Below, one piece after another: positions 57,490 to 64,000 of a stretch of DNA of 64,000 nt. The stretch spans positions 310,001 to 374,000 of the forward strand of contig NZ_JBHSBI010000003.1 in NCBI RefSeq assembly GCF_042650645.1, read 5' to 3'. A model generated the notes under the pieces. It did no database searches and was not told where the DNA came from. It was given only the letters and a program-made list of their open reading frames with translations. The position numbers and the translations under genes are program-made. The DNA is from Nonomuraea purpurea (GTDB lineage: Bacteria; Actinomycetota; Actinomycetes; Streptosporangiales; Streptosporangiaceae). Position 1 is the first letter of the stretch, and each line of letters starts with the position of its first letter.

Positions 57490-59168
57490 CTCGTCTCCTC
57501 GGAAGAAGGGCTGCCATAACTGCGGAAACGCCGCCGCCGGGCCTCGATCAGCTCGTCCGGCGGCAGTGCTGCCAGCTCGTCGAGGGCCCGCCACACGGCC
57601 TCCTGCACCCGTTCGGCGGTGCGGGAGACCGAAGCGTGCGCGCCTGCGTCCGGCTCCGGGATGACCGCGTCGACGATGCGCCGGCGCAGCAGTTCGCGGG
57701 CGTCCAGGCCGAGCGCCTGCGCGGCCTGCGGGGCGGCGGCGGCGTCCTTCCACAGGATCGCGGCGCAACCCTCGGGGCTGATGACGGAGTAGACGGCGTT
57801 GGACAGGGCCAGCACGCGGTCGGCCACGGCCAGCGCCAGCGCGCCGCCGCTGCCGCCCTCGCCGGTGATGACGGTGACGACGGGGACGGGCAGGCCGGAC
57901 ATCAGGCGCTGGTTGTCGGCGATGGCCCACGCCTGGCCCTGCTCCTCGGCTTCGAGCCCCGGGTAGGCGCCGGGGGTGTCGACGAGCGTGACCACCGGCA
58001 GGCCGAGCTTGGCGGCCAGCCGCATGAGCCGGGCGGCCTTGCGGTATCCGGCGGGGGTCGGCATGCCGAAGTTGCGCTTGACCCGTTCCTGGGTGTCGTG
58101 TCCCTTCTGGTGGCCGATGAGCATCACGCCCCTGCCGCGCAGGCGTCCGATGCCGCCCACGATGGCCGGGCAGTCGGCGCCCGCGCGGTCGCCGCGCAGT
58201 TCGGTGAAGTCCTCCAGGAGCAGCCCGGCGTAGTCGAGGGTGGTCGGGCGGCCCGCCTGTCTGGCCAGCCGCACCACGTCCCAGGCCGGGCGCGGCGGCA
58301 GCGCCGACGGGTCCCGGACGAGCCCGGCCGTCGCGGGGACGGGGGCACGGCCGTCGCCCGACGTGCCCGCGGCGTCCGGCCTGGCGGCCGTCAGGAGGCG
58401 GGCGAGCGTGCGCCGCAGCGCCGCTCTGGGCACCACCGCGTCGATCAGGCCGCGCGCCAGCAGGAACTCCGCCGTCTGGAAGCCCTCGGGCAGCCGCTGC
58501 CTGATGGTCTGCTCGATGACGCGGGGCCCGGCGAACCCGAGGTGGGCGCCGGGCTCGGCGATCAGCACGTCGGGCAGCGTGGCGAACGAGGCCGCCACGC
58601 CGCCGTAGGTCGGGTCGCTGATGAGGGCGAGGGTGAGGATGCCGGCCTCGTCCAGCTGGGCCAGTGCCTGGCTGCACTTGGCCATCTGCATCAGCGACAG
58701 CGCGCCCTCCTGCATGCGCGCGCCGCCGGAGGCGGTCACCAGCAGCAGCGGTACGCGCTCGGCCAGCGCCTTCTCCGCCGCCACCGTGACGAGCTCGCCG
58801 ACCCCTGAGCCGAGCGAGCCGCCGACGAAGGAGAAGTCGAGGCAGGCCACCACGACGGGGTGGGACTCGATGGTGCCGGTGGCGCAGAGCGCCGCCTCGC
58901 GCATTCCGGTGGCGGCCCGCGCGGCGGCCAGCCGTTCGGCGTAGGGCCGGGTGTCGGTGAAGCCGAGGGGGTCGTCCGCCTGCAGGGCCGTCTCGACCGG
59001 CTTCTCGGAGCCGGGGTCGAGCAGCGCGTCCAACCGTTCGCGGGCGGTGAGCCTGGCGTGGTGGCCGCAGCCGGGGCAGACGCGCAGGCCGCGCTCGTAC
59101 TTGGCGCGGAAGACCAGGTCGGAGCAGCCGGGGCAGATCAGCCACCTGGCCTCTAGAGTCATGGTCAT
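57468..59168 (-). CDS. accDA: Acetyl-CoA carboxylase carboxyltransferase, AccD-AccA fusion
   Basis: 566 residues from ATG 59168 behind GGAGG. The first ~280 residues are the beta subunit with zinc finger CPGC...CPGC (residues 13-34) and GASGGARMQEG-type oxyanion region; the rest is the alpha subunit (DFTELRGDRAGADCPAIVGGIG, GHQKGHDTQERVKRNFGMPTPAGYRKA, SGGALALAVADRVLALSNAVYSVISPEGCAAILWK). Transfers CO2 from biotin to acetyl-CoA. Plant/proteobacterial-type subunits fused in one chain are seen in several type II polyketide clusters. Confidence 0.95.
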   Translation of the reverse strand: MTMTLEARWLICPGCSDLVFRAKYERGLRVCPGCGHHARLTARERLDALLDPGSEKPVETALQADDPLGFTDTRPYAERLAAARAATGMREAALCATGTIESHPVVVACLDFSFVGGSLGSGVGELVTVAAEKALAERVPLLLVTASGGARMQEGALSLMQMAKCSQALAQLDEAGILTLALISDPTYGGVAASFATLPDVLIAEPGAHLGFAGPRVIEQTIRQRLPEGFQTAEFLLARGLIDAVVPRAALRRTLARLLTAARPDAAGTSGDGRAPVPATAGLVRDPSALPPRPAWDVVRLARQAGRPTTLDYAGLLLEDFTELRGDRAGADCPAIVGGIGRLRGRGVMLIGHQKGHDTQERVKRNFGMPTPAGYRKAARLMRLAAKLGLPVVTLVDTPGAYPGLEAEEQGQAWAIADNQRLMSGLPVPVVTVITGEGGSGGALALAVADRVLALSNAVYSVISPEGCAAILWKDAAAAPQAAQALGLDARELLRRRIVDAVIPEPDAGAHASVSRTAERVQEAVWRALDELAALPPDELIEARRRRFRSYGSPSSEETRWPITAT

Positions 59169-59230
59169 GAGGCCTCCTTCGTCGGCCTCATGTTTGCTTG
59201 CTTATTGATGACCTCGACAAGCTCGGTCAT
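59165..59230 (-). CDS. Possible 21-codon coupling ORF between rmlA and accDA
   Basis: ATG at 59230 overlaps the rmlA stop (ATGA) and its TGA overlaps the accDA start (ATGA). The peptide MTELVEVINKQANMRPTKEAS carries the accDA ribosome site in its last codons. It may only serve translational coupling. Confidence 0.4.
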   Translation of the reverse strand: MTELVEVINKQANMRPTKEAS

Positions 59231-60291
59231 GATGCCCCCTGATGCAGACTGGCTTCGCTGTGGTCGCCCAGGACGAGGCAGGCGGGCCGGCCGAAGTCGC
59301 CGCTCACCTTCGCCTGCCTGCCGATGAGCGAGTCGCGCAGGCTGCCGCGCACGGTGCTGCCGTCGCACACGACCGAGTTCTCGATGGTGGCGCCGACGAT
59401 GTCGCATTCGGCGCCGATGCTCGTGTAGGGGCCGATGCGGCTGTCGCGCACCACCGCCGAGAACCCGATCGCCGCGGGGCCCGTGATGCGCGAGCCGCTG
59501 ACCTGGGCGCCCTCCTCGATGACGACCGGGCCGCGGATCTCGCAGGTGTCGTCCACCTGGCCGCGGATCGACGGCTCCGCGACGTCCAGCGCGGCCCGGT
59601 TGCATTCGAGCAGGTCTTCGACGCGCCCGGTGTCCTTCCAGTAGCCGCCGTGCAGGTGCGACTCCACCCGCCAGCCGTTGCGCAGCAGCCAGTCGATGGC
59701 GTGGGTGATCTCACGCTCGTTGCGCCAGCTCGGCTTGATGCTGCGCACGGCCTGGTGGATGACGGGGGTGAACACGTACGCGCCGACCAGGGCCAGGTCG
59801 CTGCGCGGGTTGGCGGGCTTCTCCTCCAGTCCGGTGACGATGTTGCCGGATCCGACCTCGGCGACCCCGTATTCGGAGGGGTTGCCGACCTTGCCGGTCA
59901 TCACCATCGCGTCCGGCCTCGTGTGCCAGAACGCGTCGAGCAGCGGGCCGAGCCCGTCGATGATGACGTTGTCTCCGAGGTACATCAGGAAGTCGGCGCC
60001 GCCCAGGAAGTCCTGGGCGAGCATGACGCAGTGCGCCAGTCCCAGAGGGGCGTGCTGGTGCAGGTAGGTGATGTTCAGGCCGAACGCGCCGCCGTTGCCC
60101 AGCGCGTCGCGGATGGCGGGCCCATGGTCGCCCACCACGACGCCGACGTCGGTGATGCCGACGTCCCTGATGGCTTCCAGGCCGTAAAAGAGCACCGGCT
60201 TGTTGGCCACCGGCACCAGTTGCTTGGGGACAGTGTGGGTGAGGGGCCGCAGCCTGGTTCCCCGCCCACCCGCTAGGACGAGAGCCTTCAT
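59227..60291 (-). CDS. rmlA: Glucose-1-phosphate thymidylyltransferase
   Basis: 354 residues, the long StrD-type. Nucleotide-binding MKALVLAGGRGTRLRPLT, VPVANKPVLFYGLEAI, YLGDNVI, and a C-terminal left-handed beta-helix (ITGPAAIGFSAVVRDSRIGPYTSIG...). Makes dTDP-glucose for the deoxysugar pathway. The first gene of the operon with the acetyl-CoA carboxylase genes, so sugar and malonyl supply are transcribed together. Confidence 0.95.
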   Translation of the reverse strand: MKALVLAGGRGTRLRPLTHTVPKQLVPVANKPVLFYGLEAIRDVGITDVGVVVGDHGPAIRDALGNGGAFGLNITYLHQHAPLGLAHCVMLAQDFLGGADFLMYLGDNVIIDGLGPLLDAFWHTRPDAMVMTGKVGNPSEYGVAEVGSGNIVTGLEEKPANPRSDLALVGAYVFTPVIHQAVRSIKPSWRNEREITHAIDWLLRNGWRVESHLHGGYWKDTGRVEDLLECNRAALDVAEPSIRGQVDDTCEIRGPVVIEEGAQVSGSRITGPAAIGFSAVVRDSRIGPYTSIGAECDIVGATIENSVVCDGSTVRGSLRDSLIGRQAKVSGDFGRPACLVLGDHSEASLHQGAS

Positions 60292-60326
60292 GGATATTCC
60301 TGCCTGACGAGGCCATGGACAACGGC

Positions 60327-60369
60327 AGGCTGTCCGCAGTCGCTGGAGAAGCGATGGAGCCGCACTCGT
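60327..60369 (-). promoter_or_regulatory. SARP-type promoter of the rmlA-accDA-accB-accC operon
   Basis: Minus strand: ACGAGTG (60363-60369), TCCATCG (60352-60358), TCCAGCG (60341-60347), 8 bp, CAGCCT (60327-60332). The -10 sequence is identical to those of the core operon and glycosyltransferase 1. Confidence 0.85.
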
Positions 60370-60398
60370 CCTTTGGGTCAAGCAGGGCTGGAGCCCGG

Positions 60399-62267
60399 TC
60401 AGACCAGGTCGATGGCTCCCTTCCCACGCCGTTGCCCCCGGTATCCGAGCTCCTGCTCGACCTGCTCGTAGGCGAAGAACCTGACCAGCTCGTGCAGGGT
60501 GTAGACGATCTCGTCGGCGTTCTGCATCAGCACGCGCAGGAAGTGGTTCTCCACGAGCTGCAGCAGCAGCTTGTCGACCGAATCGGAGTCGGACTCCAGC
60601 AGCTTGGCCACGCCGTTCGCGGTGAACACCGGGCCTGGCAGGAGGCTGAGCAGCCGCAGGAAGCGCCGCTCCTCCTCGCCGAGCCGCTGGTAGCTCTCCT
60701 GCAGCCGGTCGCGGACGTCGAGGTCGGCGAAGGTGAGCTCGTCCAGGCGTCTGCTGGCGCTGATGAGGCGCTCGGCCAGTTTCTTCAGCGGCCATCCTGT
60801 GGCCGACAGGCGCGCGCCGACCGCCCTGATCGCCAGCGGCAGCCGGCCGCAGAGCTGGGCGATCACCTCGGCGGCCTGGCGCTCGCCGTCGGAGAGGGTC
60901 CTGCCGATGATGTTCTGCAGCAGATCGACGCAGTCGGCCGCGGTGGGCAGGTCCAGCCGTAGGTGCACCGCGCCGACCAGCCCGTTCAGCCCGGGACGGC
61001 CGGTGATGACGGTGCCGCTGGGCGGGCAGCCCGGCAGCAGGGGCTGGATCTGCGCGGCGGTGGCCGCGTCGTCGAGCACGATGAGCACCTTGCGGGTGGC
61101 GACCCAGGTGCGGAAGGCCGCCACGCGCCCCTCCAGGCTGGCCGGCATGCGGTCGTCGGTCAGGCCGGTGGCGTTGAGGAAGTCGGCCAGGATGTCGGCG
61201 GGGTCGGCCGGGTCGAGGGTGCTGCCGCGCAGGTTCGCATACAGCTGGCCGTCGGGGAAGGCCGGGCGCAGCAGGTGGGCGGCGTGCACGGCGAGCACCG
61301 TCTTGCCGACGCCGGTCATGCCGCTGATGGAGACGACGGGGGCGGTCTCGTTGCGGGGGGTGACCAGCCCGTTCAGCACCGCCTCCAGGCTGTCGGCCCT
61401 GGTGGTGAAGTCGAGGACGTCCGGGGGTAACTGCGCGGGCGGCGGCGCGGGCTCCTCCTCGAAGCGCTCGGGAGGGTTGATGGTGATCACGCCCTCGGGC
61501 GCGCGCACCTCCAGCGAGCTGGCCGACGACAACACCGCCTGGTGCATCGACTGCGCCCGGCTCGACGGCTCCACGCCCAGCTCGTCCACCAGGAGCGTAC
61601 GCAGCCTCTGGTAGACGTCGAGCGCCTCGGGACGGCGGCCCGAGCGGTGCAGCGCCAGCATGAGCTGAATGTGGAAGACCTCGTGCAGCGGATGGTCGTT
61701 GACCAGGGTCTTCAGCTCGCTGACCGCTCTTCTGTGCCGCCCCAGCCGCAGGTCGACATCGATCCGGAGCTCCAGCGCCCGCAGGCGGCTCTCCTCCAGC
61801 GCCGTCCCGTACGCCGACAACAGGCTGCCGCCGGTCACGTCGGCGAGGGCGGGGCCCCGCCAAAGAGACAGCGCCTCCGTCAGCAGATCAGCCGCCGTAC
61901 CGGGATCTCCGTCGGCGAGAGCAGCATTTCCCGCCGTTGTCAACCTGTCGAAGTGGTAAGAGTCAATGCTTTCTGGAGGAACGGCGAGCATGTAACCGTG
62001 TGGCCTGGTACGTAATACGGTGGATCTCTCCCCGTAACCGTCCGACAAGATGTTCCGGAGTTTGTAGATGTAAGTCTGCAGAGTCGACAGCGCGCTCACC
62101 GGCGGGCTGTCGGGCCAAAGTTCGTCAATTAGCTCGGATGTCAACACGAGAGTTCGATTGCGCAGGAGAAGCAGCGCGAGCACTTCTCTGACTTTAGGCG
62201 GGGTCGGGGTCAGTTCCGCACCCTGACGATCGTGCACCGCCAACGGGCCCAGCACCAGGAAATCCAT
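60399..62267 (-). CDS. SARP-family pathway regulator with NB-ARC domain
   Basis: 622 residues from ATG 62267 behind GGGAAGG. OmpR-like winged helix (residues ~1-95, LTSELIDELWPDSPP... LQTYIYKLRNIL), bacterial transcriptional activation domain (~100-250), then an NB-ARC ATPase (Walker A GMTGVGKT near 314). It lacks the C-terminal TPR of AfsR, so it is a medium SARP. Leu codon TTA at 61428-61430 (AQLPPD segment, between BTAD and NB-ARC) makes translation dependent on the rare bldA tRNA in Streptomyces-like hosts. Presumed activator of the cluster. Confidence 0.95.
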   Translation of the reverse strand: MDFLVLGPLAVHDRQGAELTPTPPKVREVLALLLLRNRTLVLTSELIDELWPDSPPVSALSTLQTYIYKLRNILSDGYGERSTVLRTRPHGYMLAVPPESIDSYHFDRLTTAGNAALADGDPGTAADLLTEALSLWRGPALADVTGGSLLSAYGTALEESRLRALELRIDVDLRLGRHRRAVSELKTLVNDHPLHEVFHIQLMLALHRSGRRPEALDVYQRLRTLLVDELGVEPSSRAQSMHQAVLSSASSLEVRAPEGVITINPPERFEEEPAPPPAQLPPDVLDFTTRADSLEAVLNGLVTPRNETAPVVSISGMTGVGKTVLAVHAAHLLRPAFPDGQLYANLRGSTLDPADPADILADFLNATGLTDDRMPASLEGRVAAFRTWVATRKVLIVLDDAATAAQIQPLLPGCPPSGTVITGRPGLNGLVGAVHLRLDLPTAADCVDLLQNIIGRTLSDGERQAAEVIAQLCGRLPLAIRAVGARLSATGWPLKKLAERLISASRRLDELTFADLDVRDRLQESYQRLGEEERRFLRLLSLLPGPVFTANGVAKLLESDSDSVDKLLLQLVENHFLRVLMQNADEIVYTLHELVRFFAYEQVEQELGYRGQRRGKGAIDLV

Positions 62268-62546
62268 CGCCTTCCCAAGTTCTACGTCGGGGAGACGCGG
62301 CAACTACTGTGCAGGGCGGCCTGTTACGGAGAGTGAGCCCCCGAGCACGGCAGAGTCGCCGTCTGCCCCCGTGTGTTGCGCTTACCAATCGCTCGTATCT
62401 CTCAGCCCACGACCTCCTCGAGAACGCCCCCGTACGAACGCCAGCAATGGTTGAAGTCATCCTTAGACGGACGCTGGTGTTCTGATATAAGCACGATCTC
62501 CAGGCAGAGAGAACCGTCAAGGGCCTTAACGACGTTGGAAAATATT
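62268..62546. other. SARP gene upstream region
   Basis: About 280 bp, AT-richer than the surroundings, upstream of the SARP and with no SARP-like heptamer array reading leftward. No gene seen. The SARP itself therefore does not appear to be autoregulated through this motif. Promoter elements could not be assigned with confidence. Confidence 0.5.
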
Positions 62547-62589
62547 TCCAGTCAGACTCCAGCGATCCTCCATCGAGGACGCCCATAAT
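62547..62589 (+). promoter_or_regulatory. SARP-type promoter of the SDR at 62620
   Basis: TCCAGTC (62547), TCCAGCG (62558), TCCATCG (62569) at 11-bp steps, 8 bp, CATAAT (62584-62589). The clearest example in the window, with a near-consensus -10. Confidence 0.9.
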
Positions 62590-62619
62590 CGCGCGATACG
62601 GCGGCCGAATGGAGGTCAT

Positions 62620-63306
62620 ATGACGGCGACAACGCGTGTTGCCCTGGTCACAGGCGCCAACCGGGGAATCGGACGGGCTGTGAGCGACCGGTTGCAGACG
62701 TTGGGGTTCCAGGTGGTGGTGACGGCCAGGGACGCCGAGGAGGCCGAGCGCGCGGCGGCGGCTCTGGGCGGGGCCGCGCGGCCGGCCGTGCTGGACGTGA
62801 GCGACGAGGACGCGCCGGCGCGGGTGCGCGACGAGGTCGGCCCCGTGGACATCGTGGTGAACAACGCCGGGATCCAGCTCGACTGGGGGCGTGCGCCGTC
62901 GGAGGTCCCGGTGGAGCTGGTCAGGCGGCAGTTCGAGGTGAACGTGCTGGGCGCTTGGCGCATGTGCCAGGCGTTCCTGCCCGGCATGGTCGAGCGGGGG
63001 TGGGGCCGGGTGGTGATGGTCTCCAGCGGCACGGGGGCCTTCAGCCACGGGCTCTCGCCCCAGACGCCCGGCTACTCGGTGTCGAAGACGGCGCTCAACG
63101 CGCTGACCGTGCTCATGGCGGCCGAGACGGCGGGTACGGGGGTGCTGGTCAACGCGGTCAACCCCGGTCAGGTGCGCACGCGGATGCGGCCGCAGGCCGA
63201 GCGGCTGCCCGAGCAGGCGGCCGAGGACATCGTGTGGGCGGCCACGCTGCCGGACGACGGACCCTCCGGGGTGTTCCTGCGCGGTCGCGAAGCGGTGCCG
63301 TGGTGA
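62620..63306 (+). CDS. SDR ketoreductase
   Basis: 228 residues, ATG behind GGAGGT. TGANRGIGRAV cofactor motif, NNAGIQ, MVSSGTG and the YSVSK Tyr-Lys pair are intact. Classical SDR of the carbonyl-reductase group, possibly a ketoreductase of the aglycone or of a sugar intermediate. A single-gene transcript under SARP control, ended by a strong terminator. Confidence 0.9.
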   Translation: MTATTRVALVTGANRGIGRAVSDRLQTLGFQVVVTARDAEEAERAAAALGGAARPAVLDVSDEDAPARVRDEVGPVDIVVNNAGIQLDWGRAPSEVPVELVRRQFEVNVLGAWRMCQAFLPGMVERGWGRVVMVSSGTGAFSHGLSPQTPGYSVSKTALNALTVLMAAETAGTGVLVNAVNPGQVRTRMRPQAERLPEQAAEDIVWAATLPDDGPSGVFLRGREAVPW

Positions 63307-63327
63307 CGGGCGCCGCCCTGGCGAAAG

Positions 63328-63366
63328 CGAAGGGGCCGCCGGGCGTGATGCCCGGCGGCCCCTTCG
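63328..63366. terminator. Bidirectional hairpin terminator
   Basis: A perfect 17-bp stem (63328-63344 with 63350-63366) and 5-nt loop between the convergent SDR and epimerase genes. Confidence 0.93.
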
Positions 63367-63373
63367 TCGTCGG

Positions 63374-63964
63374 TCAGGCGCTGGCCAGCGTGCTGCCCGT
63401 GTAGGCCGGCAGCAGCCCGAGGGCCTCGGCCTCGCGCAGCGTGGGCGCCTTGGCGTCCTTGTCCGACAGGAGGCGCGGCGAGGCGGCCCAGGGCAGCGCC
63501 AGTTCGGGGTCCAGCGGGTTGACGCAGATCTCCCCGGAGGGGTTGTAGGCGGTCGAACAGAGGTAGACCACGGTGGCCTGCTCGCTGATCGGCGAGAACG
63601 CGTGCCCCAGCCCCTCGGCCAGGTACACCGCGTGCCGGGAGTACTCGTCCAGCACCACCGCCACGTGCTCGCCGAAGGTGGGCGAGCCGGTGCGGATGTC
63701 CACGATGACGTCCAGGATGGCCCCGCTGACGCAGGTGACGTACCTGGCCTGACCGGGCGGCACCGCGCAGGAGTGCACGCCCCTGATCGTCCCCCGCCGG
63801 GAGAGCGAGCAGTTGACCTGGGCCACCGGCATCCGGCCGCCCGCCGGGCCCTCGATCGCGCGCTGCTGGAACAGCTCCAGGAACAGCCCGCGATCATCGG
63901 GGAAGATCTCCGGTTCGACGAGGAAGGACCCCTCGATCCGCAACGGTTCGACTGACGTGCTCAC
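63374..63964 (-). CDS. dTDP-4-keto-6-deoxysugar epimerase (RmlC-like)
   Basis: 196 residues from a GTG at 63964. Cupin-fold epimerase: RIEGSFLVEPEIFPDDRGLFLELF, GTIRGVHSCAVPPGQARYVTCVSGAILDVIVDIR and EGLGHAFSPISEQATVVYLCS. The active-site His lies in RGVHS. It epimerises C3 and/or C5 of dTDP-4-keto-6-deoxyglucose. Several branch enzymes share this fold (EvaD, StrM), so the exact sugar is open. The stop of an upstream gene lies 4 bp away. Confidence 0.92.
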   Translation of the reverse strand: MSTSVEPLRIEGSFLVEPEIFPDDRGLFLELFQQRAIEGPAGGRMPVAQVNCSLSRRGTIRGVHSCAVPPGQARYVTCVSGAILDVIVDIRTGSPTFGEHVAVVLDEYSRHAVYLAEGLGHAFSPISEQATVVYLCSTAYNPSGEICVNPLDPELALPWAASPRLLSDKDAKAPTLREAEALGLLPAYTGSTLASA

Positions 63965-63968
63965 GGCG

Positions 63969-64000
63969 TCACCATCCAGCCTTGATCGTGTTCACGATGT
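63969..64000 (-). CDS. C-terminus of a gene entering from the right edge
   Basis: The frame ending at 63969-63971 reads ...IVNTIKAGW then stop. It lies 4 bp before the epimerase GTG, and GGATGG in its last codons could serve as that gene's ribosome site. Possibly another sugar-biosynthesis gene. Only ten codons are visible. Confidence 0.35.
   Translation of the reverse strand, partial: IVNTIKAGW

Noticed and set aside
60292..61863. Long extension of the rmlA frame through the SARP gene
   Set aside because: The real rmlA N-terminus (MKALVLAGGRGTRL) begins at 60291; upstream codons are the shadow of the SARP gene.

Overview
The window is high-GC, gene-dense DNA from a filamentous actinomycete. 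ATGA/GTGA start-stop overlaps, GGAGG-type ribosome sites, a SARP regulator with one TTA codon, DUF3152, an F420/flavin LLM enzyme pair and LAL and SpoIIE-type regulators all point there. A Streptosporangiales genus such as Nonomuraea or Actinomadura is my guess; the sequence alone does not settle it.

Positions 1-10,050 are ordinary chromosome: a cut-off XRE regulator, peptide deformylase, a methyltransferase, two proteins of unknown function, a tandem-GNAT protein, arylamine N-acetyltransferase, a LAL/LuxR regulator and a GAF-SpoIIE-HATPase phosphatase. A serine hydrolase follows (10,058-10,906). Positions 11,015-17,599 form one polyol PTS operon: DeoR regulator, PfkB-type sugar-phosphate kinase, mannitol-type IIC, IIB and IIA, zinc-dependent dehydrogenase, HPr and Enzyme I. 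Positions 17,662-31,304 hold a ClpC-like ATPase, an NAD-binding reductase, a HAD phosphatase, 6-phosphogluconate dehydrogenase, a membrane-anchored protein, a thioesterase-like protein, a MazF-like protein, an FAD oxidoreductase, a DUF3152 lipoprotein, a carboxylesterase, a TetR/target divergon and an MBL hydrolase.

From 31,301 to beyond the right edge lies an aromatic (type II) polyketide gene cluster. A 15-gene leftward operon (41,681 to 31,301) carries two O-methyltransferases, TcmI-like and cupin cyclases, KS-alpha, chain length factor, an SRPBCC aromatase/cyclase, an anthrone-oxygenase-like DUF1772 protein, two SDR reductases, two ABM-type small oxygenases, a SchA/CurD-like protein, an NAD-binding oxidoreductase and dTDP-glucose 4,6-dehydratase. 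Further operons encode two glycosyltransferases, an FAD monooxygenase, two LLM enzymes, a P450, a second degenerate oxidoreductase, a 47-residue protein, then ACP, asparagine-synthase-like amide ligase, acyltransferase and a second DUF1772 protein. A dedicated acetyl-CoA carboxylase (AccDA fusion, BCCP, biotin carboxylase) is co-transcribed with RmlA. A SARP regulator, another SDR and an RmlC-like epimerase close the window. I infer a glycosylated, O-methylated, heavily oxidised pentangular-type polyphenol with an amide or amino-acid step, in the broad style of the pradimicin, fredericamycin and lysolipin families.

The most striking signal is regulatory. At least seven intergenic regions of the polyketide cluster carry three or more TC(C/G)A-type heptamers in direct repeat every 11 bp. 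In each, exactly 8 bp lie between the last heptamer and a CANNNT -10 element. This is the layout known for SARP operators, so the local SARP (60,399-62,267) very probably drives almost every operon, including the carboxylase/RmlA operon and one glycosyltransferase read from an apparently leaderless promoter. I saw no rRNA, tRNA, CRISPR array, insertion sequence or exporter gene.
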